In this document: piece by piece, positions 14,098 through 24,091 of the stretch
Layout of the letters: each line of letters begins with the position of its first letter
How positions within the stretch are numbered: the stretch's first letter is position 1
Source: Clostridia bacterium
GTDB taxonomy: Bacteria > Bacillota > Clostridia > Oscillospirales > Acutalibacteraceae
Assembly: GCA_017516965.1 (NCBI GenBank)
Contig: JAFXAP010000006.1
Coordinates: forward strand, 1-49,070
Length of the DNA: 49,070 nt
Direction: 5' to 3'
Notes under the pieces: model-generated
Seen by the model: the letters and a program-made list of their open reading frames with translations, nothing else
Databases searched by the model: none
What the model was told of the DNA's origin: nothing
Position numbers and translations under genes: made by a program

Positions 14098-16482
14098 ATG
14101 CGAAGATTTGATTTAAATGGCATTTGGCATCTTGAGGGTGGAGAATATTCCTGCAACGGTACAATTCCCGGTTCGGTTTATTCTTTTTTGCTTGATAATA
14201 AACTCATAGATGACCCGTATTATCGTGATAATGAACTAAAATGTGTTGGCATAATGGACAACGAGTTTGAGTTTTCACGCAAATTTGACTATACAACTGA
14301 CGGTAATACAGTTTTGCTTTGTTGTGATGGTCTTGACACTCTTTGTGATATATATGTAAACGGTAAACACATAGCTTATACCGATAATATGCACCGCAGT
14401 TATGAATTTGATATAACTGATGTGCTTAAAGACGGCGAAAATGAAATTAAGATTGCTTTTCATCCCGCTGACGCTTATATAAAAGAAAAAGAGGAAAAAC
14501 AACCTACATTTTATGCAAAAGAGGCAATGGCGGGTTTTGGTAACATACGCAAAGCGCACTGTATGTTTGGTTGGGATTGGGGCCCCAGACTTCCTGACGC
14601 GGGTATATGGAAAGATATTTATCTGCTAAAAAAAGACAGTGCCAGAATAAGCGACATCTATATAACACAGCGTCATACTGACGGACGTGTTTTTGTGACA
14701 CCAAAGGTTAGCGTTGATGGTGATGCTGATGTGAAAATCAGTTGCACATCACCAGATGGGCAGAGCTTTGAGCTTGTGGCAAATTGTGAAAATGAAATTG
14801 ACAACCCACAACTATGGATGCCAAGAGGTCTTGGCGAACAGCCACTTTATACAATAAAGGTTGACCTTTTAGAAAATGGTGCGGTTGTAGATAGCAGCAG
14901 CCGTCGCATAGGACTTAGAACCATAAAACTTATTCGCGAAAAAGATAAGTGGGGCGAGTCTTTTTGCCACGAGGTTAACGGCGTTCGTTTTTTTGCAATG
15001 GGCGCTGACTATGTACCCGAAGATAATATTTTATCGCGACTTAGCGAGGAACGCACACGTGATCTTATAACACAGTGTTGTCGTTGCAACTTTAACTGTC
15101 TGCGCGTATGGGGCGGTGGTTTTTACCCACACGATTATTTCTTTGATATTTGTGATGAGATGGGTATTACGGTTTTTGTTGACCTTATGTTTGCATGCTC
15201 TAGTATGAACCCCGATGACGCAATGATGGAAAACATTAAAATAGAAGCCGAACAGAACCTTGCAAGACTTCGCCATCATCCGTCTATTGTTATTATAAGC
15301 GGTAACAATGAAATTGAACTTTGGTGCACCTGGCAAGCTGTAAAATACCCACGATACCTAGAGATATTTGAGGATGTTTTAGCCGACGTAGCCAATCGCA
15401 TTTGCCCTGATATTCCATACGTTCCGTCTTCACCATCATCAATCGGTCACTTTATGGACCCACAAAATGAGAATTTTGGCGATTGTCATTATTATGATGT
15501 TTGGTGCGGTAAACCAATTACCGAATATCGCACAAAGCATTGGCGCTATATGAGCGAGTTTGGTGTGCAGTCATACCCAGGTGAAAAGACTGTGAATTCG
15601 TACACATTACCCGAAGACCGAAATGTTTTTTCACGTGTTATGGAGATGCATCAGCGTTCTATTCCTGCAAATAAGTTTTTGATGCAGTATTTGTCTGAAA
15701 ACTTTAAATACCCCAACAGCCTACCTGCTTTTATTTATGCGACACAGCTATTCCAAGCGGAAGCAATTAAATATTGCGTGGAGCATTTGCGACGTCATAG
15801 AGGCAGATGTATGGGTGCGCTTTATTGGCAGCTTAATGACATTTGGCCTGTTGCATCTTGGGCAAGTATTGACTCTTGTGGCAGATATAAGGCACTGCAG
15901 TATTATTCAAAGCGTTTTTATGAACCTGTGCTTATCTCTTGCCGAGAGGTAGGAGAAAACGACGTTCGCCCATTTATTAATACCGAGCGTAACATTGAAC
16001 TTGTAACCACAGCCCAGCTTACGGTAACTAACGATACGTTAAATGACGTAAGCGGTACTGTTAATTGGGAGCTTCGCGACAGCAAAGCGAACGTGATTAA
16101 AAGCGGTGAGCAAGAACTTACCGTACCGGCGCTTTCATACGTAACGCTTGATAATATGGACTTTAACAAAACTGACCCATATACAACCTATATCAGTTAT
16201 TCTTATACAGTTGATGCACAGGTTATATCAAGCGGTACAACACTTTTTGCGGCGCACAAACGTTTTGATTTTGAAGACCCGAATTTACGTTATGAAATTA
16301 ACGGTGATGAAATTACGGTTTATGCCGATACATATGTTAAAGCGGTTGAAATCGACTCGCTTGACAGCGATTTTATTTTAAGTGACAACTACTTTGATAT
16401 GAATGCAGGTAGCAAAACTGTAAAGATAGTTGAGGGAACACCTAAGACTATAAGACTAAGAAGTGTGTATGATATAAAATAA
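14098..16482 (+). CDS. beta-mannosidase, glycoside hydrolase family 2
   Basis: The start is MRRFDLNGIWHL, with AAAGGAG upstream; a longer in-frame start at 14047 has none. The 794-residue enzyme follows the GH2 order: an N-terminal jelly-roll (with FGWDWGPRLPDAGIWKDIYL, characteristic of mannosidases), an Ig-like domain, then the TIM barrel. The barrel has the acid/base SGNNEIE (Glu405) and the nucleophile MSEFGVQSYP (Glu487). C-terminal beta domains follow. No signal peptide is present, so it is probably intracellular and releases mannose from imported manno-oligosaccharides or N-glycan fragments. It stands alone. Confidence 0.93.
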   Translation: MRRFDLNGIWHLEGGEYSCNGTIPGSVYSFLLDNKLIDDPYYRDNELKCVGIMDNEFEFSRKFDYTTDGNTVLLCCDGLDTLCDIYVNGKHIAYTDNMHRSYEFDITDVLKDGENEIKIAFHPADAYIKEKEEKQPTFYAKEAMAGFGNIRKAHCMFGWDWGPRLPDAGIWKDIYLLKKDSARISDIYITQRHTDGRVFVTPKVSVDGDADVKISCTSPDGQSFELVANCENEIDNPQLWMPRGLGEQPLYTIKVDLLENGAVVDSSSRRIGLRTIKLIREKDKWGESFCHEVNGVRFFAMGADYVPEDNILSRLSEERTRDLITQCCRCNFNCLRVWGGGFYPHDYFFDICDEMGITVFVDLMFACSSMNPDDAMMENIKIEAEQNLARLRHHPSIVIISGNNEIELWCTWQAVKYPRYLEIFEDVLADVANRICPDIPYVPSSPSSIGHFMDPQNENFGDCHYYDVWCGKPITEYRTKHWRYMSEFGVQSYPGEKTVNSYTLPEDRNVFSRVMEMHQRSIPANKFLMQYLSENFKYPNSLPAFIYATQLFQAEAIKYCVEHLRRHRGRCMGALYWQLNDIWPVASWASIDSCGRYKALQYYSKRFYEPVLISCREVGENDVRPFINTERNIELVTTAQLTVTNDTLNDVSGTVNWELRDSKANVIKSGEQELTVPALSYVTLDNMDFNKTDPYTTYISYSYTVDAQVISSGTTLFAAHKRFDFEDPNLRYEINGDEITVYADTYVKAVEIDSLDSDFILSDNYFDMNAGSKTVKIVEGTPKTIRLRSVYDIK

Positions 16483-16487
16483 ATTAT

Positions 16488-16516
16488 AAGGGAGGCATTG
16501 TGCCTCCCTTTGTTTT
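16488..16516 (+). terminator. terminator of the beta-mannosidase gene
   Basis: AAGGGAGGCA pairs with TGCCTCCCTT around TTG, followed by TGTTTT. It begins 6 bp after the stop. Confidence 0.75.
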
Positions 16517-16553
16517 GTGATATAATTATAAAAAATTTTTATGAGGTATTAAA

Positions 16554-17018
16554 ATGATAAAAATACTTTTTGTGTGTCATGGCAATATTTGCAGGAGTCC
16601 TATGGCTGAATTTTTGATGAAAGAATTGGTGCGTGAAAACGGTTTGGAAAACGATTTTTACATAGAGTCGGCGGCGACCTCTACCGAAGAGATAGGTAAT
16701 GGGGTTTACCCACCTGTAAGACGTATTTTAGCGGCACGTGGTATTAACTGTTCGACTAAACACGCCCGTCAGATGACACGCGCGGATTATGATAGATTTG
16801 ATTATATAGTTTGTATGGACGGCAAAAACTTGCGCAATATGGGTTATATAGCAACCGATACACAGGGTAAATACAGCCGATTGCTTGATTTTACCGAGAG
16901 TCCGCACGATGTGGCTGACCCTTGGTATAGCGGTGATTTTGAAACCACCGAGCGAGAGGTACAAGGGGGTTGCAAGGCGTTGCTTGAATATATACTTAAC
17001 AAACAAAACGGATGCTGA
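16554..17018 (+). CDS. low-molecular-weight protein-tyrosine phosphatase
   Basis: This 154-residue cytoplasmic phosphatase has the signature CHGNICRSP at the N-terminus (nucleophile Cys8, Arg14; the C-x5-R loop) and the general-acid DPWYSGDF near residue 121. The length is normal for the family. Members dephosphorylate tyrosine kinases or act in exopolysaccharide control or arginine-phosphate removal; no partner is nearby. The stop codon lies inside the terminator hairpin that separates it from the convergent DegV gene. Confidence 0.93.
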   Translation: MIKILFVCHGNICRSPMAEFLMKELVRENGLENDFYIESAATSTEEIGNGVYPPVRRILAARGINCSTKHARQMTRADYDRFDYIVCMDGKNLRNMGYIATDTQGKYSRLLDFTESPHDVADPWYSGDFETTEREVQGGCKALLEYILNKQNGC

Positions 17019-17038
17019 GAATAGCATCCGTTTTGTTT
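17001..17038. terminator. bidirectional terminator between LMW phosphatase and DegV genes
   Basis: A perfect 16-bp stem (AAACAAAACGGATGCT with its complement at 17023-17038) contains the last codons of the phosphatase gene. T tracts occur on both strands. Confidence 0.85.
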
Positions 17039-17040
17039 GG

Positions 17041-17871
17041 TTATTTTTCAAATCCTAAGAGTATTCCGTCCTTTTCGGCATAGAAGCTGCAAAGACCGCC
17101 GCAACTATAGATTTCGATATCGATTTCTTTAAACTTTTGCACAAGAACTTGACGCAGTTGTTGTGCGAATTGAGGGTTTTGGCAATGGGCAATTCGCACC
17201 TTGCCGCCGCAGAAACCTTCTTCTTGCATATGGTTTATAACACAAAGGAATGCTTTTTGCTCACCACGCGGTTTATCGAGTGGTTGAAGGTCGCCTTTGC
17301 TACTGGCTTTTCCGACAACCCTTATTCCGAGTAGTCCTGCCGCTTTAGCGGCTATGTGGCTTACTCTGCCATTGTTGGCAAGGTTTTTCATAGACTCTAA
17401 CACAAAAATAAGACCTGTTTTATTTTGGTATAAATCTATTTCTTTGCAAATGTCTTCGTAGGTAAGCCCCAGCAAAATAAGTTCTCTGATTTTTTCGATT
17501 ATAAGCTTCATTTCGGGTCCTGTTGAAAGAGAGTTTATAACAAAAACCTTGCGGTCGGGATGTTGCTCTTCATATAGCTGTTTTGCAACACAAGCGGCGT
17601 TGTAGCTTCCCGAAAGGGTACCTGTTATGGTTATACAAAAAATGAATTGCGAATCACCAAAGGCCTGTAGCCACTCGTTTGTATTGGGACAGGATGAAGA
17701 GGATTTGCCCCTGTATTTTAAAAGGTCATTTACCATACTTCCTACATCAAGATTTCCATCATCGACATATTCTGTATAATCGGTTACGATTTTAAGGGGG
17801 GTTACCTCGAAAGGTATGTCGTTTAGCTTGAACATATCAGATGAAGAGTCGGTCACAATTTTAAAACTCAT
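17041..17871 (-). CDS. DegV-family fatty-acid-binding protein
   Basis: The start is MSFKIVTDSSSDMF, with AAAGGAG upstream; a longer frame extends through non-coding AT-rich DNA. The 276-residue protein has the DegV features: the N-terminal TDSSSD, the ligand-contacting TGTLSGSYNAA segment, and a C-terminal lobe with HIAAKAAGLLGIRVVG and a degenerate CGGL end. DegV/FakB proteins bind a fatty acid and present it to the FakA kinase; no kinase gene is next to it. Confidence 0.88.
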   Translation of the reverse strand: MSFKIVTDSSSDMFKLNDIPFEVTPLKIVTDYTEYVDDGNLDVGSMVNDLLKYRGKSSSSCPNTNEWLQAFGDSQFIFCITITGTLSGSYNAACVAKQLYEEQHPDRKVFVINSLSTGPEMKLIIEKIRELILLGLTYEDICKEIDLYQNKTGLIFVLESMKNLANNGRVSHIAAKAAGLLGIRVVGKASSKGDLQPLDKPRGEQKAFLCVINHMQEEGFCGGKVRIAHCQNPQFAQQLRQVLVQKFKEIDIEIYSCGGLCSFYAEKDGILLGFEK

Positions 17872-18011
17872 AAAATTTTCTCCTTTTTTAAAAACTGTTA
17901 CGATTATATGTTTTAGGTGTTTTAAAAGCAATCTATTATAAGTTTTTGCTACTCTACTAAGTAAAAAATCAATTCTACTGATAAAAGAATTGCCAAAATA
18001 TGCAAAAAATA

Positions 18012-18040
18012 TTGCCTTTATTTGTGATTTGAGGTATAAT
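18012..18040 (+). promoter_or_regulatory. promoter of the DUF951-prfA gene cluster
   Basis: TTGCCT (18012-18017), a 17-bp spacer and a consensus TATAAT (18035-18040) lie 36 bp before the first ATG of the cluster. Confidence 0.65.
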
Positions 18041-18075
18041 ATTATGATAGATATATATAGGCGGTGAGAAGTATT

Positions 18076-18270
18076 ATGAATATTAATGTGGGCGATGTTG
18101 TACAAATGAAAAAAAGTCATCCGTGCGGTAGCAATACCTTTACGGTAAAACGAATTGGTATGGACTTTAAGCTTTGTTGTAACGGATGCGGTCACGAGGT
18201 AATGCTTCCGAGAAAGGCTGCCGAAAAAAGTGTTAAAAAGATAATAAGTTCTAATGGAGAGAATATTTAA
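18076..18270 (+). CDS. DUF951 family protein
   Basis: This 64-residue basic protein has the family pattern [37 protein letters not shown] and a basic tail. The Cys residues (CG, CCNGCG) suggest a small zinc site. Its role is unknown, but small proteins of this family recur beside translation genes in Firmicutes. I use the ATG at 18076 (GGCGGTGAG upstream), not the GTG 12 bp earlier. Its TAA stop shares a base with the prfA ATG (TAATG), so translation is probably coupled. Confidence 0.85.
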   Translation: MNINVGDVVQMKKSHPCGSNTFTVKRIGMDFKLCCNGCGHEVMLPRKAAEKSVKKIISSNGENI

Positions 18271-19346
18271 TGTTTGAAAAATTGTCTGCGGTAGAAAACC
18301 GCTATGAGCAAATAGGCGTAGAGCTTACACGCCCTGATGTTGCAAGTGATAATGCCACCTTTACACGTCTTATGAAAGAGCATAGCGAACTGACTCCTTT
18401 AGTGGAGAAATATCGTGAATACTCAGCGGCAGTAAAGGCTGAAAGCGAAGCGCTCGAAATGTTGGATGCGGGCGGTCTTGATAAAGATTTTAAAGAGCTG
18501 GTTGAAGAAGAATTAAGAGAGGCTAAAGAAAAGATTGCCACAACCAGTGACGAACTTAAAATTTTGCTTTTGCCAAAAGACCCCAATGACGAAAAGAACG
18601 TTATTGTTGAAATACGCGGTGGTGCCGGCGGTGAAGAGGCGGCGCTTTTTGCGGCTTCACTTTTCAGAATGTATTCTATGTATGCTGAAAGCAAATGCTG
18701 GCAGGTAGATATCACCAACGCTAACGAAACTGAGCTTGGCGGTTATAAAGAAATAAGCTTTATGATAGAGGGAACAGGTGCCTATTCGCGCTTTAAATAT
18801 GAAAGCGGTGTTCACCGTGTTCAGCGTGTACCCGATACCGAAACACAGGGACGAATTCACACGTCAACCGTAACGGTGGCAGTGTTGCCTGAGGCGGATG
18901 AAGTGGAATTTGACCTTAACCCTGCTGACCTTAAGATTGATACCTTCCGTTCTTCAGGTGCCGGTGGTCAACACATAAACAAGACATCATCGGCAATTCG
19001 TGTAACGCATATTCCTACAGGTGTGGTAGTTGAGTGTCAGGATGAACGCAGTCAGTTTAAGAATAAAGAAAAGGCGCTTAAAGTGCTAAGAGCGCGTCTT
19101 TATGATGCCGAAAAGGAAAAGGCTGATGCAGCCATTGCATCTGATAGAAAAGCGCAGGTTGGTACGGGCGACCGCAGTGAGCGAATTCGCACCTATAACT
19201 ATCCGCAAGGTCGCGTAACCGACCATAGAATTGGTCTTACACTTTATAAGATTGATAGCATTTTAAACGGTGATATTGATGAGATTGTAGACGGTCTTAC
19301 CACATATTATCGCGCTGAGGCATTAAAGGCACAGGAGAATTCTTAA
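18270..19346 (+). CDS. prfA: peptide chain release factor 1
   Basis: This 358-residue class-I release factor recognises UAA and UAG and hydrolyses peptidyl-tRNA. The GGQ motif is at 232-234 ([16 protein letters not shown]). The codon-reading PxT tripeptide is PDT at 188-190 ([14 protein letters not shown]), where many bacteria have PAT, PVT or PET. The length and N-terminal helical domain 1 are normal. It is second in a coupled cluster; the Sua5 gene starts on the base after its stop. Confidence 0.97.
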   Translation: MFEKLSAVENRYEQIGVELTRPDVASDNATFTRLMKEHSELTPLVEKYREYSAAVKAESEALEMLDAGGLDKDFKELVEEELREAKEKIATTSDELKILLLPKDPNDEKNVIVEIRGGAGGEEAALFAASLFRMYSMYAESKCWQVDITNANETELGGYKEISFMIEGTGAYSRFKYESGVHRVQRVPDTETQGRIHTSTVTVAVLPEADEVEFDLNPADLKIDTFRSSGAGGQHINKTSSAIRVTHIPTGVVVECQDERSQFKNKEKALKVLRARLYDAEKEKADAAIASDRKAQVGTGDRSERIRTYNYPQGRVTDHRIGLTLYKIDSILNGDIDEIVDGLTTYYRAEALKAQENS

Positions 19347-20366
19347 ATGAAGACTTTAAAGTTGGATGCTGTAGATAATTATGATTTTGCTGTAAAAACT
19401 GCATCCGAAATACTTAAAAACGGCGGGATTGTTGCCGTTCCTACCGAAACGGTTTATGGACTTGCGGCTTCGGCTTATAGCGATGATGCCATAAAGGCAG
19501 TTTTTACCGCTAAAGGCAGACCACAAGATAATCCGCTTATAGTGCATATATCAAGCCTTGATATGTTGCGTGATATAGCACGTGACATACCCGATGTGGC
19601 ATATGAGTGTGCGAAAGCCTTTTGGCCGGGACCCTTTACAATGGTGTTGCCAAAGGGTGAAAAAATAGCAAAGAGTGTGTCTGGCGGACTTGAAACTGTA
19701 GCGGTAAGATTTCCAAGTGAAAAGACGATATGCGATATTATATCGACAAGTGGTATTCCACTTGCGGCGCCGAGCGCTAACACATCAGGCAGACCCAGTC
19801 CTACTACGGCTGAGCACGTTATTGATGACCTTAAGGGTAAAATTGACGCTGTGGTTATGGGAAAAGATTGCACGGTGGGTGTTGAGTCGACTGTTGTGTC
19901 GCTTGTAGGGGAGAAGCCACGTCTTTTAAGACCGGGAGCTGTAACGGTTGAGCAACTACGTAAGGTTTTACCCGAACTTGTGATTGATGACGCAGTGCTT
20001 GAGCAGTTAAAGGATGGCGAAACGGCGGCATCGCCCGGTATGAAATATAAGCATTATGCGCCTAAAACCGATGCGTTTTTGGTAGAGGGATGTAGTAACA
20101 GTTTTGTGAATTTTGTGAATTCAAAGGATGGTTGCGCCGCAATTTGCTTTAGTGAGGAGTATTATAGCATTAATGTTCCTAAAATTTGCTATGGTTCAAA
20201 GCGGGACGAAAGCAGTCTTGCTCAAAAGGTGTTTTCGGTGTTAAGAGATATTGATTCTTTTGATGTGAAAGAGGTTTATATTCACGCACCAAGCAAAGAT
20301 GGAGTGGGTCTGGCAGTTTATAACAGACTTATTCGCGCATGTGGATTTAAGGTGATAAGGTTATGA
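19347..20366 (+). CDS. threonylcarbamoyl-AMP synthase (Sua5 type)
   Basis: This 339-residue enzyme makes threonylcarbamoyl-AMP from Thr, bicarbonate and ATP, the first step of t6A37 tRNA modification. The YrdC domain (about 12-205) shows GGIVAVPTETVYGLAASA, KGRPQDNPLIVHI, PLAAPSANTSGRPSPT and ESTVVSL. After the SPGMKYKHYAPK linker comes the Sua5 C-terminal domain, which defines the long Sua5 rather than the short TsaC form. It is placed between prfA and coaE, overlapping coaE by 4 bp. Confidence 0.95.
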   Translation: MKTLKLDAVDNYDFAVKTASEILKNGGIVAVPTETVYGLAASAYSDDAIKAVFTAKGRPQDNPLIVHISSLDMLRDIARDIPDVAYECAKAFWPGPFTMVLPKGEKIAKSVSGGLETVAVRFPSEKTICDIISTSGIPLAAPSANTSGRPSPTTAEHVIDDLKGKIDAVVMGKDCTVGVESTVVSLVGEKPRLLRPGAVTVEQLRKVLPELVIDDAVLEQLKDGETAASPGMKYKHYAPKTDAFLVEGCSNSFVNFVNSKDGCAAICFSEEYYSINVPKICYGSKRDESSLAQKVFSVLRDIDSFDVKEVYIHAPSKDGVGLAVYNRLIRACGFKVIRL

Positions 20367-20956
20367 GTTTTGTAATTGGTCTTACAGGTCCTACGGGAGC
20401 GGGTAAAAGCAGTGTGACAAATACAGCCGAGAAAATAGGATTTAAGGTTGTTGATTGTGACCAACTTGCGCGTGTTGCAGTGCAAAAGGGTAGTGATGGA
20501 CTCAGCGCTGTGGTGAGCGTGTTTGGCGCAGACATTTTAAATGATGACGGTACACTTAATCGCGCATCACTTGCTAAAAAAGCATTTGCTGATGAGAGCA
20601 GTACCGAACTTTTGAATAAAACACTTTTACCGTATATTACCTGTCTTGTGCAAAAAGAAATAACAGAAGATTTAGTAATGCTTGATGCGCCAACCCTTTT
20701 TGAAAGCGGGGCTGACAGCCTTTGTGATGAAATTGTGGTTATTTTGGCAAGTCAAAAAATTCGCTTGTCGCGAATTATGGAACGCGATAAGATTGATGAA
20801 GAATCGGCGCTTATTCGTATAAAAGCGGGAAAAGATGATAATTTTTATATTGAAAGAACCAATAATATAATATATAACGATTGCGAACAATCGGTTCTTG
20901 AATTGAAATTTGAAAAACTTTTAACTAAATTATTGGAGGAAAAACAAGGTGTCTGA
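20363..20956 (+). CDS. coaE: dephospho-CoA kinase
   Basis: This 197-residue kinase catalyses the last step of CoA synthesis. The P-loop GPTGAGKS (9-16) and DCDQLAR shortly after match the family, as do MLDAPTLFESGADSLCDEI and the C-terminal LEEK tail. It overlaps the Sua5 stop by ATGA and the aminopeptidase start by 8 bp, so the three are almost certainly cotranslated. Confidence 0.95.
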   Translation: MSFVIGLTGPTGAGKSSVTNTAEKIGFKVVDCDQLARVAVQKGSDGLSAVVSVFGADILNDDGTLNRASLAKKAFADESSTELLNKTLLPYITCLVQKEITEDLVMLDAPTLFESGADSLCDEIVVILASQKIRLSRIMERDKIDEESALIRIKAGKDDNFYIERTNNIIYNDCEQSVLELKFEKLLTKLLEEKQGV

Positions 20957-22340
20957 TAAGATTAAAGAACTTAAGGAAAAATTGTTTTACGAGAAAAAGA
21001 ACGGTCTTTTGAAGGTTGATGAGGCGACTATAGATAATATGCAAAGCTATTGCGAAGGCTATAAAGCATATCTTGATGCCGCTAAAACCGAGCGTGAAGC
21101 AGTAAAAACTGCGATTGATTTAGCTAAGGGAAAGGGATTTGTTCCTTTTGAGATTGGCAAAAAATATAATGCGGGAGATAAGGTTTATTTTAACAACAGA
21201 GGTAAGACGGTTGCATTTGCGGTAATTGGTAAACAAAATGCCGATATGGGTGTAAACATTACTGCGGCGCACGTTGATTCGCCGCGTCTTGACCTTAAAC
21301 CAAACCCACTTTATGAAGAACTTGAGTTGGCGCTTTTTAAGACACATTATTATGGCGGTATAAAGAAGTACCAGTGGACTGCTTTGCCGTTAGCGTTACA
21401 CGGTGTGTTTGCCAAAAAAGACGGTAGTGTTATTGAAGTTAATATTGGTGAAGATGACAGCGACCCTAAGTTCGTTATTAACGATTTGTTGCCACATCTT
21501 GCGCGTGAGCAAAACAAGCGTACCTTATCTGACGGTATTCGCGGTGAGGAGCTTAACGTGCTTGTAGGCAGTATGCCGTTTAAGAGTGACGAGGGAAGCG
21601 AACTTGTAAAACTTAATATTTTGAAATTGCTTAATGAAAAATACGGCATTACAGAGGAAGATTTTCTTTCGGCAGAACTTGAGCTTGTGCCTGCGGCAAA
21701 GGCTAGTGATATTGGTTTTGACCGCAGTCTTGTGGGCGCTTACGGTCAGGATGACCGAGTTTGCGCATACCCTGCGCTCACCGCTGTTTTAGAGGTTGAA
21801 GCGCCTGAAAAAACCGCGATTGCTATTCTTGCTGATAAGGAAGAAACCGGTTCTGACGGCAACACAGGTTTGAATTCGGACTTTTTGTCACATGTTGTTC
21901 ACGATATTTGTGTGATGCAAGGTTGTGACGAGACTGTAGCGCTTCGCAATTCAAAATGTTTGTCGGCTGATGTTAATGCAGGTACCGACCCGACATTCCA
22001 GGACGTTATGGAACGCAGAAATGCAAGTTTTCTTAACTATGGCGTTGTGGTTACAAAATATACAGGCGGTGGCGGAAAGGGTAGCACCTCGGATGCATCG
22101 GCTGAATATGTTGCCGAAATAAGATCAATGTTAGATAATGCGGGTATTATTTGGCAAACGGGTGAACTTGGAAAGGTTGACGCAGGTGGCGGCGGAACGG
22201 TTGCTATGTATGTGGCAAACCTTGGCGTTGATGTGATTGACCTTGGTGTGCCTGTGCTTTCGATGCACGCACCGTATGAGACAACAGCTAAACTTGACGT
22301 TTATATGTGCTACCGCGCTATGTATGAATTTATGAAATAA
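20949..22340 (+). CDS. M18-family aminopeptidase (aspartyl aminopeptidase type)
   Basis: The start is a GTG with GGAGG about 9 bp upstream, overlapping the end of coaE. The 463-residue metallopeptidase shows M18 zinc-site segments: TAAHVDSPRLDLKPNP (His/Asp ligand region), ADKEETGSDGNTG (catalytic Glu/Glu pair), DVNAGTDPTF and a C-terminal SMHAPYET with a His ligand. The enzymes are large cytosolic oligomers that trim N-terminal acidic or neutral residues. It closes the DUF951-prfA-Sua5-coaE run. Confidence 0.93.
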   Translation: MSDKIKELKEKLFYEKKNGLLKVDEATIDNMQSYCEGYKAYLDAAKTEREAVKTAIDLAKGKGFVPFEIGKKYNAGDKVYFNNRGKTVAFAVIGKQNADMGVNITAAHVDSPRLDLKPNPLYEELELALFKTHYYGGIKKYQWTALPLALHGVFAKKDGSVIEVNIGEDDSDPKFVINDLLPHLAREQNKRTLSDGIRGEELNVLVGSMPFKSDEGSELVKLNILKLLNEKYGITEEDFLSAELELVPAAKASDIGFDRSLVGAYGQDDRVCAYPALTAVLEVEAPEKTAIAILADKEETGSDGNTGLNSDFLSHVVHDICVMQGCDETVALRNSKCLSADVNAGTDPTFQDVMERRNASFLNYGVVVTKYTGGGGKGSTSDASAEYVAEIRSMLDNAGIIWQTGELGKVDAGGGGTVAMYVANLGVDVIDLGVPVLSMHAPYETTAKLDVYMCYRAMYEFMK

Positions 22341-22349
22341 TAAAAATTT

Positions 22350-22385
22350 AACCCCGTAGGCTAAATGCCTGCGGGGTTGTATGTT
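22350..22385 (+). terminator. terminator closing the prfA-coaE-aminopeptidase operon
   Basis: AACCCCGTAGGC pairs with GCCTGCGGGGTT (one mismatch), followed by the T-rich GTATGTTTT. Confidence 0.75.
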
Positions 22386-22417
22386 TTAGGTTGCATCAGT
22401 TGCAAATTGTGGGTTGC

Positions 22418-22446
22418 TTGACTGAAATATAATCAGATGGTATAAT
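22418..22446 (+). promoter_or_regulatory. promoter of the GH3 gene
   Basis: TTGACT (22418-22423), 17 bp and TATAAT (22441-22446) lie 33 bp before the ATG. Confidence 0.7.
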
Positions 22447-22479
22447 TTTTATCAGATAATTATAGAAAGAGGAGCACTA

Positions 22480-24045
22480 ATGAAAAAACTTTTGAATATT
22501 GATGAATTATCGCTTGACCAAAAACTTGGTATGTTGATGTGCGCGAGATATTTTCACCCAAATGATAAGGAAGATTTGGAGTATACATTAGAACTGATTA
22601 AAAATCATTCTCTTGGATGTGTTCAGGTGCCTCTGTCACAGCTTTATGTTATGGAAAGGGTTTTGGAGGTTGCAGATTACCCGATTATAATCATTACCGA
22701 TATGGAAATGGGTTACCCCAACGGCAAATTGCCTAAAATTCCTCTTATGGCGCTTGCGGCATGTGATAATGATGAGTATTACCGAGCTTTTGCGCGAGGA
22801 ACAATTTATGAGGCTAAACGTGACGGCTATAACAGTATGTGGGGACCTGTTTTAGATGTTTTGCAGTCGGATGGTCCTTGCAGTGTTCACAGGCATTTTT
22901 CTGATGACCCGATGCGCGTTGGAAGGGCGGCTGAGCTTATAGCGGGTGTATGCGCAGAAAATAAATTTTTAACCTGTGGTAAGCATTACCCCGGTGGTGA
23001 TAAGGTTGTAATTGATTTGCATATGACGAATACGCCATCTGACGTACCGCAAGAAACTATTGAAAATTTTGACCTTGTGCCATATAAATATTTAATGGAA
23101 AAAGGTTTGCTGCCATCGATTATGACAAGTCACCGAGTGTTAAGCGGCATTGACCCTGAGCGCCCTGCGAGTCTTTCTAAAAAGGTGAATGACATTATTA
23201 GAAAAGATGGGTTTGATGGGCTTTGCTTTACTGATTCTATGGCGATGATGGCAATCTTGCAAGAGTGGGGCGAAGAAAATATTTTGGGTATGGCGGTTGA
23301 GGCAGGAAATGATATTGTGCTACCTAATTACCGCAGTACCAACAAGCAATCGTTTGAGCTTTTAAAGAAAAATTATCTTGATGGCGCATTTAGTGAACAG
23401 CGTCTTGATGAGGCGGTACGCAGAGTGTTGGCAGTGCAGCAAATGCTTGGCAGCGCACCGAGTGATTGTGGATTTACGGACAAAGACCGCCAAGCACTTG
23501 ATAACGTAGCCAAAGACTGCATTACCGCAATAACCGATGACGGTGTAACTGCGGCGCTTGACCATGACAGTAAAAAGTTGTTTGTTATTGTTACCGAAAA
23601 TTCACACAAAGAAATTGCAGGAGAGGTTACATTTGGCAAATGGTATAATCCAAATAAAATTGCCGATAAGATAAGAGAAGAATTTCCCGATTCTGATATT
23701 GAATTTTTACCAGAGTTTCCATCGGCTAACGATAATGAGCGTGTGTTGCTTGCCGCTACAAAACATAGTGAGGTTGTATTTATAACATATTGCGCTACGG
23801 GACCGTACCTTGGAACCGATTGTATGACACGTCGTGTGGAATATATGATTAACACACTTGTTATGTCGGGTAAAGTGTCGGCTGTTTTGCATTTTGGTAA
23901 TCCGTTTGCCGTAAAACCCTTACAGCACACACCGCGTCGATTGTTTGGGTATATGATGCCCGAATCGCAAATTTACGCTATCGACGTGCTTGCAGGTAAA
24001 CTGCAAGCTAAGGGTAGGCTACCTTTTAATATTGATTTTGATTAA
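22480..24045 (+). CDS. glycoside hydrolase family 3 protein (beta-N-acetylhexosaminidase-like)
   Basis: This 521-residue protein has the GH3 TIM barrel: ITDMEMG, WGPVLDV, GKHYPGGDKVVIDLH (His169 region), MTSHRVLSGID and the nucleophile motif CFTDSMAM (Asp252). KHYPGGD replaces the strict NagZ KHFPGHG, so the His/Asp acid-base dyad of NagZ is not clearly present; a different sugar specificity is possible. A C-terminal domain of about 180 residues follows. No signal peptide is present. It has its own promoter and a bidirectional terminator after it. Confidence 0.85.
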   Translation: MKKLLNIDELSLDQKLGMLMCARYFHPNDKEDLEYTLELIKNHSLGCVQVPLSQLYVMERVLEVADYPIIIITDMEMGYPNGKLPKIPLMALAACDNDEYYRAFARGTIYEAKRDGYNSMWGPVLDVLQSDGPCSVHRHFSDDPMRVGRAAELIAGVCAENKFLTCGKHYPGGDKVVIDLHMTNTPSDVPQETIENFDLVPYKYLMEKGLLPSIMTSHRVLSGIDPERPASLSKKVNDIIRKDGFDGLCFTDSMAMMAILQEWGEENILGMAVEAGNDIVLPNYRSTNKQSFELLKKNYLDGAFSEQRLDEAVRRVLAVQQMLGSAPSDCGFTDKDRQALDNVAKDCITAITDDGVTAALDHDSKKLFVIVTENSHKEIAGEVTFGKWYNPNKIADKIREEFPDSDIEFLPEFPSANDNERVLLAATKHSEVVFITYCATGPYLGTDCMTRRVEYMINTLVMSGKVSAVLHFGNPFAVKPLQHTPRRLFGYMMPESQIYAIDVLAGKLQAKGRLPFNIDFD

Positions 24046-24091
24046 TAATAAAACCTGACCGCTGTATTGTTAGCGGTCAGGTTTTATTATT
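24044..24091. terminator. strong bidirectional terminator between GH3 and SGNH genes
   Basis: A perfect 20-bp stem (24044-24063 with 24072-24091) has an 8-nt loop and T tracts on both strands. The first two bases of the SGNH stop codon lie in its right arm. Confidence 0.88.

Noticed and set aside
23373-23930. Minus-strand open frame of 185 codons within the GH3 gene
   Set aside because: Antisense shadow; the GH3 gene has a promoter, catalytic motifs and flanking terminators on the plus strand.
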